Assembly (NCBI RefSeq): GCF_024139115.2
Contig: NC_085140.1
Span: forward strand, 432,573,240 to 432,637,239
Length of the DNA stretch: 64,000 bases
DNA from: Armigeres subalbatus
Lineage: Eukaryota > Arthropoda > Insecta > Diptera > Culicidae
Reading direction: 5' to 3'
Shown: in pieces, positions 11,120 through 22,668 of the stretch
How positions within the stretch are numbered: the stretch's first letter is position 1
Layout of the letters: every line of letters starts with the position of its first letter
Position numbers and translations under genes: made by a program
Notes under the pieces: generated by a model
What the model saw: only the letters and a program-made list of their open reading frames with translations
The model's database searches: none
What the model was told of the DNA's origin: nothing

Positions 11120-12136
11120 CCCAGTCAACCGCTGATCGTATATTTTAATAGATATTTGATCGCATATACTGTAGTTTTTTATCGCACTCGTATATGTTAA
11201 CTTATAAAAATAATCCAAATATGATTACTATCGTATGTAACACCTGCGTATGGAATATTTACGATTGTGTTCAAAAAAGTCCTAAAACGATATAAACAAT
11301 ATCCGATTAATCTGATTGAATCGCAAATATCGTATATCCACATACGTGGTGCCAGGAAAATCGTATACGGATGTGCTTTGCACGTATATAGTTTTCACTT
11401 CAGCGCGTTGGTCAAAACCCACTGTATCTCAGCGATATTATAAATTTCATTTCTACTTACTTCATTCCATCCGATGTGATTGAATTCCATTCCATTGATG
11501 CTGTTATTAAATTCCATTACATTAATCCTATCGATTTGCACTCCGCACCTCTGCCAAACATCGATCAAAACAACTAAACTTTAACCAATTTAAAATAACT
11601 CAGAGGTAAACACGGCGAAATAAAATTTCACTGATGTTGACATTTCATCATCGTTCATATGTCGGTAGAATCGTTTGGAATGCTGCGTAATCGTTTTATG
11701 TATGGACATTATCGGAACAATTACAAACAGTTTCCATATAAGACTCAAGCTACATTTGTACGTACAACAACATGATTCTCGAATCGTATAAATGTAATAA
11801 ACATCGTATACTGCAATATCGTAGTCAACATTAGAGTTTCATCTAGATTATGATTGTCAAAAAGTTGCTGCTTTTCAAGAGTTGCTGTATAGCACATCGA
11901 TAGAGCATTAGCCTCTAGATTCAAAGGTCAGATGTTCGATACATAGTTGTTCACATTTTTTTTTAATGTTTACTAGATCGTAATAATGCTTATGAAAACT
12001 CAAGAAAGTTGTTGTTTAGTACGTATATGGCCTCCACTTTAGTAGGTATATAGTGATTCAGTGCATTATATACAAGTTCTTTGCTTGTATATGACAACTT
12101 ATATCAAAAGCTATACGTATCAAAATGTTAACTGGG
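11120..12136. mobile_element. CCCAGT-ended non-autonomous element, copy 1
   Basis: It starts CCCAGTCAACC and ends GTTAACTGGG; the inverted ends match over the first 10 bp with one difference. It is bordered by GA on both sides (11118-11119 and 12137-12138), a 2-bp target duplication. The 1017-bp interior is rich in ATCGTATA-type words and has no transposase frame. A tRNA-like block lies at about 11885-11955. Copy 2 at 23845-24863 is almost identical, with only a handful of differences, so both moved recently. The superfamily is not assigned. Confidence 0.92.
11885..11955 (+). repeat. tRNA-like block inside the CCCAGT element
   Basis: GCTGTATAGCACATCGATAG resembles a pol III A box region, and GATGTTCGATACAT about 35 bp later resembles a B box. 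Pairing of the arms is poor and the anticodon stem is imperfect, so I do not call a functional tRNA. It could be an ancient tRNA-derived segment captured by the element. Confidence 0.35.
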
Positions 12137-12204
12137 GATGTTTTGAAGGTCCAGAATTTTCTTAATTCGAAATACGGTTTTAGATTCCGTGGAGCTCCTT
12201 TATA

Positions 12205-12463
12205 GGCATTACATCCCCCACTGGAAAATCGCCACCTCACAGCTTAGTGTGCCCATTCAGCACTTCCACAATTATTAACTACGCGGTTTCCAATTCAAGC
12301 TTCCATTCGTGTAATATAAAACCAACACGATGCTATTTTCATGCCCAGGGAAGTCGAGATAATTTCCAACCCGAAAATTCCCTACACCAGACCGGGAATC
12401 GAATTCCTTCCAACATGCTCTTGCTTCGTAGACGCTAATCTGACCGCGAGATTAAGGAAGGCC
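12205..12463 (-). mobile_element. Diverged tRNA-derived SINE (Feilai-like), reverse strand
   Basis: Read on the minus strand it runs from GGCCTTCCTTAAT at 12463 through a B box (GATTCCCGGTCTGG) and the body shared with 55381-55671, to GGATGTAATGCC at 12205. It is more diverged than the other copies. Flanks TTCCGTGGAGCTCC (about 12184-12198) and TTCCGTTAGAGCTTC (about 12464-12479) look like an aged target duplication. Confidence 0.8.
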
Positions 12464-12479
12464 CTTCCGTTAGAGCTTC

Positions 12480-13006
12480 AGACTCTGATTTTTTCTTAAG
12501 TTGCTTCTACAAAAAAGTAGGAGATGGCGAGTTCGGTCCAAGATGTTTCCGGCCATTGTCAGTACTGGAATTTCTCAATTTCAATGAGTAATGTCACGCG
12601 ATGTTTACATATCTGCCCCTCTCATTATGGAAACACGAAGGATGAAAGGCATGCTACAAAAATCTCACCAACTTTTATTCCGTGACAAGGCATAAATAAA
12701 AGTGTACCATATCTGCTTTATTATTGTGTTTATTACCACAATTCAACTCGGTGGATTAAATGAATATGATTGATTTATTAACTAGACATTGTTCCTTGCA
12801 TATATCGCTTAAAATCAATTAGAGATTTTAATTTGGAAACAAAGCACAACATCCTTTTATGGGTGTTTTTCATGCGAAATTGATCAGAGAGCCTACGATA
12901 GTTTCATTTGGTCGCCTGGGATAGAAAAAGATGCTTTGTTCGCTGTCTTATGACGATCACGACCTTTCCCATTACTGTCCATTGAACTTGCCCCACAAGA
13001 TTACAT
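12480..13006. other. Spacer
   Basis: No gene or recognisable mobile element is seen in this stretch. Confidence 0.5.
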
Positions 13007-13389
13007 TGGCTCATCATGGGCGTAGCCAGGATCTCGAGAAGGGGGGGGGCAACTTTTTTGGTCTTCTAAATCGTAGTTTTATAGTAGTTTTATGAAAACA
13101 CATGAATATTAACACATGAAACCAAATCCAAACCAAATCGAAACAATAATGATTAAAACAATAATGGATTTTAAAATGCGTGATTTATTGCTCATCAGAT
13201 ATTTTTAAATAAAGTGAGAAAAATATTAACGAACTTAGTATTCAGAAAGAATATAAAATCGGCTATAACAATTATTATAAAAATCCTGCATTCTTCCATA
13301 AGTTTAAGAAATTCTAAAGTTAATTTCTAAACAAATCCTGAAATAATATTTATTATAAAATAGGCAGAAAAATCAATATGCAAGCTTTC

Positions 13390-16130
13390 TCCAGGAATTC
13401 TTTCGACGATTGCTCCTGGCATTCTATCCGAAATTATATCAGGGATTCTTTAGGAATGCCTCCAGCAACTTATTCGGCAGTGTCTTCAGGAATTCCACCA
13501 TAAATTTTGCCGGGAATTGATCCGAAAATTCCACCATTATTTACTCCAAGAAAATCTTCACAAACTTCTTTATAAGTTCTACAGAATTCCCTGCAATAAT
13601 TCAAATAATTTCGTGCTGTTTCCCATAATTTTTAAGAATAAGAATATTCCGTGAAAATTCCGCAGAATTGCCAGTAAACATTCCTGAGAATTTCATGAAA
13701 AATCTTCGAATTTCTTGTGTAAATTCCATAAAATTTTCCGTGAATTGTTTCGAATAATTTCTTGTGAAAATTTCTGAATTGAATTTCTGATGAGAATTTC
13801 TCCAGGAATTCCACCGGAAAATTATACAGAAATTATACCGAAATTGAAATCAACAATGGAACTTCAAGATTTCCACTGGGAGATCCTCCAGGAGTTTCTC
13901 CGAAAATTCCTCCTGGAATTCTTCCAGGAGTTCCACCGGCATTTCCAATTTCTCTAGGATTTCCTTCGAGAATTATTCCGGTAGTTCTATCGGCAGTTCC
14001 TCTGAAAATTCTTCCGGGAATTTCGGCTTCTTTAGGAATTTATATAGATTTTCCACCAGAAGCTCCTCCGAGAATTTCTCTGCGAGCTCCTCAGGGAATT
14101 CTCCGGGAGGTCCTCTGATGATGATGATGGTCCAGCTACAAACCCCAACAAAGGTTTCAGCTAGACGAGATTTGTCTATAAGATGAATTCTCTTGTTCCA
14201 AAGAATGTTTCTGGTGGTTTCCCCGGGGTTCCTTTGAAAATTCTCCCGGGAGTTTCTTCGGTTATTCTTCCAGAAAATTCCTTCGAGAGTTCCTCCGGGA
14301 ATTCCACCAGCAATTCATCCGGGAGTTTCTCCGGAAATTCCTTCGGGAGTTCCACCAGAAGCTATTCCAGGAAATTATTCAGGCTTTTTTTTCAGGAAAT
14401 CATTTAGGTTTTCTTCAGAAATTAAGCTGGAAATTCCTCCCGAAGCTCTTCCGATAGTTTCTCTGGGAAGGTCCGGAAGGTCCTCTAGGAATTCTTCTAG
14501 GAGTTCCTCCTAAAAATTCCTCCGGGAGTTCTTACGGGAGCTCCTCCAGCAGTTCCTTCGGGAATTCCTCCGGGAGATCCACCAGCAGTTTCTACGAAAA
14601 TCCCTCCGGGAGTTTCACCGGCAGTGTCTCCGGGTGTTTCTCTGAAAAGGAACTCCCAGAGTAATTTCCGGAAGAACTCCCGGGGGATTTTCTATAGAAA
14701 TTTCCGGGGAAATTATCAGAGGAATTCTCGGAGGAACTGCCCGTGGAACTTCTGGAGGAGTTAATTGAAGAACTACAGGAAGAATTTCCGGAGGAAATCC
14801 TGGAGGAACTCTCGTAAGAACTCTAGGATGAACTCCCGAAGGAACTTCCGTAAGAATTCCAGGAGGAACTCCTGGAAGAATTTTTAAAAGAACCTCCCGC
14901 AGGAATTCCCGTAAGAACTCCCAAAGAAATTCTCCGAGGAACTTCTGGAGGAATTTGTAGATAAATGCCTAAAGAAATGCTAAATGAATTCCTAGAAGAA
15001 AGCCTGATTGAATTCCCGAAGGAACTACTGGTGGAACTTCAGAGGAACATCCGGTGGAATACCCAAGAGGAAGAGAAAAAATATTTCTGAAGGAACTTCC
15101 GAAATCCCATTTCCCGTGAAATTCCTGCCAAATATCGTCCAGGAATTCCCTGTGAAGTTCCTGGAGGTATTACCGGAGAATTACTTGGAAAAACTCCCGG
15201 AGGAACTCCCACAAGCACTTCCGGAGGAATTCCCACATGGAAGTCCTGAAATAATTCTTAGAGAAGTTCCTAAAGGAATTTCCGAAAAAATATCTGAAGG
15301 AATTCCCAGAAAAATACCAGGAGGAATTAATGCAGAAATTCCCAGATGAAATCCTGAAAGTATTCCCAGATGAATTGCTGAAGAAAATCCCTGCGGATTG
15401 TTCCGAAGAAATTTCTGGAAGAACTCTTGGCAGATATCCGAGTAAATTCCGAGTGCTCCGGAAGTCCGGAAGGAATTCCAGCGGAAAATCTCCCGGGAAA
15501 ATTCCTGGAGGAATTCCTGGAGAAGTACCTGAAGAAACTCCCGAAAAAATATCTGTAAGAATTTTTGGGGAAATACTTGGACGAATTCCATGAAGATATT
15601 TCTAGAGGATTTCTTGAAGGATATTCTGAAGTAATTGCGAAAAGAATTCCAGATTGGAATGCTAGATGATTTCGCCATTGAATGTTTGGAGGTATTCCCG
15701 GAAAATTTCCTGGAAGTAATCCCGGAGGAATCAAAGGAAGAGTTCCGAGAGGAATGCCCGGAGAAGTTTCTAGAAGAATTTCCGAAGGAATTTCTTATAG
15801 ATTTACAAGTGAAATTATGGAGCTAAATCGGAGGATTTCCGTCATAAATTTTAGAAGAAACTTCTGGTAGAATTCTGGGAAGAAATTCCGTATGTATTCT
15901 TGACGGAACCCTCGAATGCATGCCTAAAGGAAATGCCGGATTCTTCCTGAAGAGAATAGCCGAAGAAATATCTAGAAGTAAATCTTGGAGAGAAGAAAAT
16001 AAATCTTCAAGGAATTTCCTCGTGAATTTCTTTAAAAAAATAAGTGGGGGGTTTCTAGATAAGGAATTACAATTACATGAGAAGGAGTTCCCAGGGGAGC
16101 TTCTAGAAGGATTTCAAGGAGAATTTTTGA
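13390..16130. repeat. 12-bp minisatellite that switches orientation at ~14645
   Basis: From about 13390 to 14640 the unit reads TTCCTCCGGGAA with substitutions, giving a 4-codon periodicity (Ser-Ser-Gly-Asn). From about 14650 to 16130 the complementary orientation TTCCCGGAGGAA dominates (Leu-Pro-Glu-Glu). The two halves could fold on each other over more than 1 kb. The outer part is more A+T-rich and more degenerate. A 70-bp unrelated piece interrupts at 14112-14182. Confidence 0.88.
14112..14182 (-). repeat. Short retroelement tail inside the 12-bp array
   Basis: GATGATGATGATGG followed by CCAGCTACAAACCCCAACAA and GGTTTCAGCTAGACG breaks the array. On the minus strand this ends in an ATC repeat, as the tail of a 5'-truncated non-LTR element or SINE would. 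The family is not known. Confidence 0.45.
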
Positions 16131-16350
16131 GTCCGAAATGTTTTGAGTTGTTTTGAACTTTCATATATTATGGATCCTGGATGCCCTAATAAGTTTTGGG
16201 AATCTTTTGAATTTCAACCACCTATTTCTGTATATGATTGGATCGTAAAGTGCACATGTTTGAGAGAATTAATTTCAGTTCAATCTTTCCACAATTTAGG
16301 GGGGCGACGGCCCCCCCCTGCCCCCCCTTGGCTACGCCCTTGTGGCTCAT

Positions 16351-18619
16351 ACAATTGTTGGGCATAGAATGGAAGAGCTTTCAATTAAAAACTGTGTAAA
16401 TGCTAATAGACGTTGAATAGCAGACCAAGTTCCAGTTGGAATGTAAAGCAATTGAAGAAGAAAACATTCGTGTAATATCCGACTACTTCAATACTTCTTC
16501 AAGTAAAGTAGAATAGATAGGCATTCAATTCAAGACAATTGTGCTAGGCATTTGACCTCAATCACATTAACAATGGTTTTTACTTTGAAAAGGGCCATAA
16601 TCAACTTTTAAAGGAAAATAATATTTCGACCACCCTATCCCGCCATCTGATCTATCCCTCCGCCCAAATTAACACTCCCTTTGCGTGTGCCAGCTTGACA
16701 CATATGCGTCGACGACAAACTGTTTACGCCTCTCGACGCAACGTTTATTTGCGCTATGAAAGTCATAAATTAATCTCTAATTGTAAACTCCGCTTCCACC
16801 CAGTCATCAGTATCCATATACCGGGCGGTTGCGGCACAACAATAGGGCGAGATGGTGGCTGTCAGTGACAGTCAGAAGAACTCGCGCGTTTCTTGGGGCT
16901 TGGGGGCAAAACTTTTGAGTAGGTTATTTTTCTTTCGCTTCTAAAATCTCAAACTCAAGCAATAAAGGCGGCCTTTCAGCAACGGAAAACGGGGCTGACA
17001 CATTCATGGTTTGACAGTTTGGCGAAGTGTCCGTGCCATACAGATTAGTTGTACGTAATTTATGGGCTTTATTAGGGCTATTCATCTTTCCTAGGCTGCT
17101 TTCACGCGATCGAGAGAAAATATGCAAACGCGCGGGGAAGATAGCCGCTGATGATGATGCTGAAGTTGTTACACACGCAACGGGACACGGGGCCTGATTG
17201 GCTGTGTTTGCGTCTGTGGTTCTTTGTGATATATGACCTCAGCTGTAAACAATTGAATGGAAATCCATGCAGAAAGATCACAATCATCTAAACAGCCAGT
17301 AAATTATTTGTTGATACTGAATCACTAAATAAAATATATCTTCTGCCAGTGTGAATGTGAAAACATTTATAAGATTTTTTTATGAACAGTTATTGGATTA
17401 AGTTAATCTCAGACCTGAAATAATATTTTATTGAAATAAATATTCCAGTTTTAAATATGTCGTCAGTTTTATTTAATTTTGCCATTTTTTAATTTATCGC
17501 TACAGTAACAGTTTGTCTTGGTTCAATCTGCATAAGATATTCAACATGCATGCATGAGTAGCTCAATTTTGTATGCATATCCATCTCTACTACTTCACCC
17601 AAAGAGCCGCAAGTAAAAAACATGGATAAGCCTGTTGTCAGTCCGGAATTCAACATATTTACACCTTCTACGCAGTAAATAACAAGAACCTCTGAACTAG
17701 ATTTAGCCCAATAAAAAAGTGCAGCAGTCAGAGTCTAGCTTAGCATCCAACAAACAACCTGCTTGGCTCGTTGGACTTAAACAGCCATAAATCTTCCTAC
17801 ACTGCAACATATGTCGTTGCTGCTATAAGGTTCGAAAGTATATTCCCGTTAAGCAGAAGCCTAACTGATTCTTATGCAGATCATTTAGCAGACCTCAGTT
17901 ATCAACGGTCGTCCGGTGTGTCGTGATATGCACGTTCGGGAGTCTCTTTCACAAGATAGTCAGACCAAGTTCTTGGTAGTCGTTCACACAGTTGAATAAT
18001 AATGTTTACCGAACGCCTCGGGTTCATCGCAAATAAATCCGGAATGTCTATTCTTATCCTCGGCAGTAGCGAGAATTGAACATATTTGTCGACATTGATT
18101 CAAAGTAGAAACACCAGAGCGACAAATTTGCTCCTTCACATTGTCATCCGGACACGGTGATTTGCTTGGACGTGCGACGATTCTCATTCAAGAACTGTCA
18201 TAAAAACTGACAAATGGTGACCCTGTGGAAGGAAAGGAAGTTAACAAATTCCGTAAATTGATGTTTAGCGCCGGTCGTTTACAGCTCCCCTGAGCAGGGA
18301 AGTGAAATTCACGGTCATTGAACTACTGGATTTGTGGCGGCAGCACGCGGGCTGCTCTGTTAGGTTAGGTGTCAAATTCAATTCGAAAAGTAAACGACGA
18401 CAAACGAGCGATGATAGAAATTTACACCATCAAAGTTAGCCGCGCTATTGGTGGTAGGAATGATGGCGGCAACAGTAGTGGCGGCAGCGGCGGCATCGGT
18501 AATAGCATCATAAGCAGCGTCTTTGTGGAGCTGAATGCCGAGGTAATTTTTCAAAAAATAAAAATGGGTATATTGGAGATTTTCTTCACCGTAGCGAGCA
18601 GGGGTTTCCAATGTTTTAA
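16351..18619. other. Unique-looking spacer
   Basis: No mobile element is recognised, and the only open frames are short (16924-17127, 17102-17287, 17984-18187, 18369-18611 region). A GGCGGC-type run at 18465-18500 gives a Gly/Ser-rich frame that I attribute to a trinucleotide repeat. The region may contain host regulatory DNA, but nothing proves it. Confidence 0.45.
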
Positions 18620-18621
18620 TA

Positions 18622-18838
18622 GGGGAAGTGTACCGGTTTTGGCCAACTTAGTGCCTAATTTGGCCAACCCTGAAAAATACATATTTTTCCAAAATAATCG
18701 ATCAGTTGAAAGCAGCGTTAAAGCGTGAGGGATATATCTCTTGTTGGAACTAATAAAACCCTTGTGAATTGCTTTATTTTTGAGTTATTCGCAAAATTGG
18801 CCAAATTAGGAACATGGCCAAAACCGGTACAGTTCCCC
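18622..18838. mobile_element. 217-bp TA-flanked MITE (AGGGGAA ends)
   Basis: Inverted ends AGGGGAAGTGTACCGGTTTT and AGGGGAACTGTACCGGTTTT, continuing through GGCCA and TAATTTGGCCAA, are bordered by TA at 18620-18621 and 18839-18840. Size, TA duplication and long inverted ends fit a Tc1/mariner-derived MITE. It has no coding capacity. Confidence 0.92.
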
Positions 18839-18928
18839 TACCAACTTTCTTTTTATATTTAATAGAATGGGATCACAAATCTGTTTCAAACAATCTTTTT
18901 AAATGATATTTTGACTACAAGTATACTG

Positions 18929-19324
18929 CGTGAAAAAAGTATAAGAACAAACTTCAAATGGCCAGTTATCCGTTGATCATGCCCGTACCCAGAGTCTATC
19001 ATTTGGAGTCTAAAGTATACGTAAAATGCTGCTAAATTAGTTCGAATGGAATGAGATTTGTATTCTAGATTAATAAATAAAAATAGACTATTTTCTTCGC
19101 AGGAACTAATTATAAGGACAGGAAACAGTTATAAGACAAAATACTCAACAAAAACGATATTTATTAAATGACCTTGACATTGATTACTACGGAGTCACTC
19201 CTCCGCTGACTTCGTATACTTTACACTCCAAATAATAGACTCTGGGTACGGACATGATCAACGAATAACTGGCCATTTGACTCTTAAGGTTAATTATTAT
19301 TAAAATTTCTAATACTTTTTTGCC
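18929..19324. mobile_element. Foldback element of about 0.4 kb
   Basis: Inverted arms 18929-19023 and 19212-19324 share AAATGGCCAGTTAT, GTTGATCATG, CCGTACCCAGAGTCTAT and AAAGTATACG. The loop is about 190 bp. The outermost GAAAAAAGTAT motif appears on both sides. No certain target duplication was found. Confidence 0.75.
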
Positions 19325-19769
19325 AAAGCAGGTGCTTAATATTATGTACAAGACAAAACTAATACATTGCATTAGCCACATCAGTTCCAAAACATTCCAT
19401 AATTTTCATTAACTTATGAACTTATGGGGCAGCAGAGACTATGTCCAAGGGCTTGACGATCCCTCCCCAGGCCATCTGCGAGTTGTGGCGCCTGCCTAGG
19501 ATGTGGTGGGGTTTGACAGTGGGCCCTGTTAAACCTCTATAAAAAGCTGCATGTATCCGCAAGTAGGCTCCGCCAAAGCGACCGTGTGCCGCTCAAAGCG
19601 CACAAGCCCAAGTCCTGGTGTTAGGTGGGACGCTAAACAGCCCTGACACGATGGCCCTCCGGCGAGACAGGAGGTTTGCGCAGGCCCAATAAGCCGCCTG
19701 GAAAACCAATAATTACGAACAATATAAGAGATAATGCGACTCGAATAAAGGCGACGAATAAAGGATCAC

Positions 19770-21285
19770 GATTGGAAGCTTGGAACATGGAACCGCTAGT
19801 CGCTAGGATTTGCATGTTGCTACAGGCTGATCTACGATTAATTACATTCCCTGCAACTTCGATGTCGTGCCGCTGCAGGAGATTTGCTGGACAGTACAGA
19901 AAGTGTGGAAAAGCGGGCATCGAGCGGCTACCTTCTACCAAAGCTGTGGCACCATCAACGAGCTGAGAACCGGTTTCATAGTGCTAGGCAAGATGCGCCA
20001 ACGCGTGATTGGGTGGCAGCCAATCAACGCAAGGATGTGCAAGCTGAGGATAAAGGCCGTTTCTTCAACTATAGCATCATCAACGTGCACTGCCCATACG
20101 AAGGGAGACCTGACGACGAAAAAGAAGCGTTCTACGCACAGCTATAGCAGACACATACGATGGATGCCCACTGCGGGACGTCAAAATCGTCATCGGTGAC
20201 ATGAACGCGCAGGTAGGAAGGGAGGAATGTATAGACCGGTCATCGGACCGGATAGTCTGCACACCGTATCGAATGACAACGGCCAACGATGCATAAACTT
20301 CGCAGCCTCCCGCGGAATGGTAGTCCGAAGCACCTTCTTTCCCCGCAAAAATATCCACAAGGCCACATGGAGATCACCTAACCAAGAAACGGAAAACCAA
20401 ATCGACCACGTTCTAATCGACGGTAAATTCTTCTCCGACATCACGAACGTCCGCACTTACCGCAGTGCGAATATTGAGTCCGACCACTACCTCGTTGCAG
20501 TATGCCTGCGCTCAAAACTCTCGACGGTGTACAACATGCGTCGAAGTCGGACGCCGCGGCTTAGTATTGGGCGTCTACAAGACGCTAGACTAGCCTAAGA
20601 ATACGCGCAGCAGCTGGAAGTGGCACTCTAACGGAAGAGCAGCTAGGCGCAGCGCCTGTTGAAGATGACTGGAAAGATATTCGAACCGCTATTGGTAGCA
20701 CCGCAACCGCTGCACTTGGCACGGTGCCCCCGGATCAGAGAAACGACTGGTATGACGGCGAATGTGAGCAGGTAGTGGAAGAGAAGAATGCAGCATGGGC
20801 GAGATTGCTGCAACACCGCACGAGGGCGAACGAGGCACGATATAAGCAAGCGCGGAACAGACAAAACTCGATTTTCCGGAGGAAAAAGCGTCAGCAGGAA
20901 GATCGAGACCGTGAAGAGACGGAGCAACTGTACCGCGCTAATAACACACGAAAGTTCTATGAGAGAAGTTGAACTGTTCACGTAAGGGCCACGTGCCACA
21001 GCCTGATATGTGTAAGGACATAAACGGGAACCTTCTTACGAACGAGCGTGAGGTGATCCAATGGTGGCGGCAGCACTACGAAGAGCACCTGAATGGCGAT
21101 GTGGCGGACGAAGATGGCGGTATGGTGATGGACCTAGGGGAACGCGCGCAGGACATAATTCTACCGGCTCCGGATCTCCAGGAAATCCAGGAGGAGATTG
21201 GCCGGCTGAAGAACAACAAAGCCCCTGGGGTTGACCAACTACCAGGAGAGCTATTTAAACACGGTGGTGAGGCGCTGGCTAGAGC
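19770..21285 (+). pseudogene. Non-LTR ORF2, part 1: endonuclease and linker (frameshifted)
   Basis: Begins with WKLGTW near 19775. The early endonuclease is scrambled by frameshifts until about 19960 (RFHSARQDAP in one frame against VLGKMRQRVIGWQPINARMC in the other). Then come NYSIINVHCPYEG, VIGDMNAQVGREG (catalytic Asp intact, unlike the copy at 7080-8735), TWRSPNQETENQIDHVLIDG and ESDHYLVAV. A stop and frame change follow near 20598. The linker (PPDQRNDWYDGECEQVVEEK and a basic helical stretch) is open to about 20972, then shifts frame at 20969 (VIQWWRQHYEEHLNGD, LKNNKAPGVDQLPGELFKHG). It is interrupted at 21285 by a DNA element. Confidence 0.85.
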
Positions 21286-22661
21286 CAAAGATGACAAGAA
21301 GCAACAAGATACCCGACTTCTATGATTTTACGGAGACACGATCAGCGCCGCAAGTGAACAAAAACCGAACTAATACACTGTTAATTTTAATCGATCATCT
21401 TCTGAAGAAATGTCAATAAAATAAAACAATAACAGCTGAGCCATTGCACCATGCAAACAACTTACACAAGGCGATGGCCAAAAACAGTTTCTTTAAAATT
21501 GAACTGGCAAGCTGTTTACCCATCTTATTTTCATTTGATGAAGTGCGAATATTAAATTATGTTTAGGGATGTGAGACCCTGGATAGAGTTTTGTCAAAAC
21601 CGGGTATCAATAGGAACAGTCTAATCCAGGTGCGTAGCCAGAAAATTGGTCGTAGGGGGCGGGGTTGGAGGTTTTCCGAACATTTTTTTCGAAAAAAAAA
21701 TTTCTTCCTAAAATTGTGATTCTTGTCCAAAACCACCCCGTGGCTACGCCACTGGACCAATCTGCTCAAACATTTCGCCAACTCTGCTTCTACAAACCAC
21801 AGAAATAAAGCACAAGGGTATCTTTATAAGGCCTTAGTCTGATGATAAATAAATCTTTATAAGAACAATGATAACAAAGTACAGCTGTTAAATCCATTTT
21901 AGTTTGAGGCATTTTGCAGCTCCATCGCTTTTCCCGGTTAAACCATCAGTAAATAATATCAACTCCGATGGAAATAGATGTTTAATCGATCGAAGAAGCA
22001 ACTCCATTGGATTTAGACCATTGCTGGAGAAGTTGAAAAGTTGATTTAGATGTTGCTGGAGAAGTTGAATTGGGAAATGTCGACATCGATCAATAAATAC
22101 CTTTAACTACTAACGAAAATCCAAAGAAAACTCGCGACAAGTATTAGGCCCTTGACCATGATTTGATGGATGATTGATGATTGGATGTAGAGCGAGTTAT
22201 AAATTCTGTGGAGGAGTAAACAGAGTTTTAAAGAAAACAGCTATAAGAAAAATATATCTAAACAGAAGTCACGAATAAATCTCGTTTCAGAAAAAAACAA
22301 CAAATACAGATGGTGTTGCCTAAAGTGCCTGCATTATTCAAGTGGCGCAATATTCCTACCTTTAAAAACCTTGTGCTCGATTGGAACCACTGATTTGACA
22401 GCAAGCGCGCCGTTCCAATTTTGACACTGCGTCTCTTTGTTGAGTGCAGCCTCTTTAGTGTTGCCGAGTAACTGGTACTGACGTTTGTGTTCTTTTTTTT
22501 ATTTACATTCTCGATACACGATAAACAAAAACCTTCAAAAATAGTATTAATGGTTGAGTTTTTGTGCAACAGATGGAAGCACTTTCATCGATTTCAGTGT
22601 CTCCGGTGAGATGTATGAAAAGTTTTGAACTCGGTTATCTTGTTGCTTCTTGCCATCTTTG
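21286..22661. mobile_element. 1.38-kb non-autonomous hAT-like element inside ORF2
   Basis: Inverted ends of about 34 bp start CAAAGATG-CAAGAAGCAACA at both extremities. Removing the insert and one CTAGAGC copy (21279-21285 or 22662-22668) restores ALARA-LHWVIT in the host retrotransposon. The duplication is 7 bp with symmetric ends, or 8 bp (GCTAGAGC) if the right end lost one base. No transposase is seen. A smaller hAT MITE lies at 21627-21754. Other contents are unrecognised. Confidence 0.9.
21627..21754. mobile_element. 128-bp hAT-type MITE (GCGTAGCCAG ends)
   Basis: Starts CAGGTGCGTAGCCAG and ends TGGCTACGCCACTG. Flanks GTCTAATC and GACCAATC agree at 6 of 8 positions. The same GCGTAGCCA terminal core is used by the 3.3-kb element at 13015-16342. 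Third level of nesting at this locus. Confidence 0.8.
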
Positions 22662-22668
22662 CTAGAGC

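Larger units (their letters stand above)
13015..16342. mobile_element. 3.3-kb hAT-type non-autonomous element filled with a 12-bp minisatellite
   Basis: Ends CATGGGCGTAGCCAGG and, inverted, CAAGGGCGTAGCCAAGG are flanked by a perfect 8-bp duplication TGGCTCAT (13007-13014 and 16343-16350). Eight-base duplications and CA-G ends are typical of hAT elements. Both ends carry a G-rich run just inside the repeat. There is no transposase frame. Nearly all of the interior, about 13390-16130, is the 12-bp array described separately. Open frames of up to 165 codons inside it are repeat artefacts. Confidence 0.88.

Noticed and set aside
15008..15734. Open frames of 113, 165 and 135 codons on both strands
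   Set aside because: They lie in the 12-bp minisatellite, where a unit divisible by three without stops keeps frames open; the products are Leu-Pro-Glu or Phe-Ser-Arg repeats.
18369..18611. Gly/Ser-rich and Ala/Thr-rich frames on opposite strands
   Set aside because: Explained by GGC/GGT trinucleotide runs at 18460-18500.
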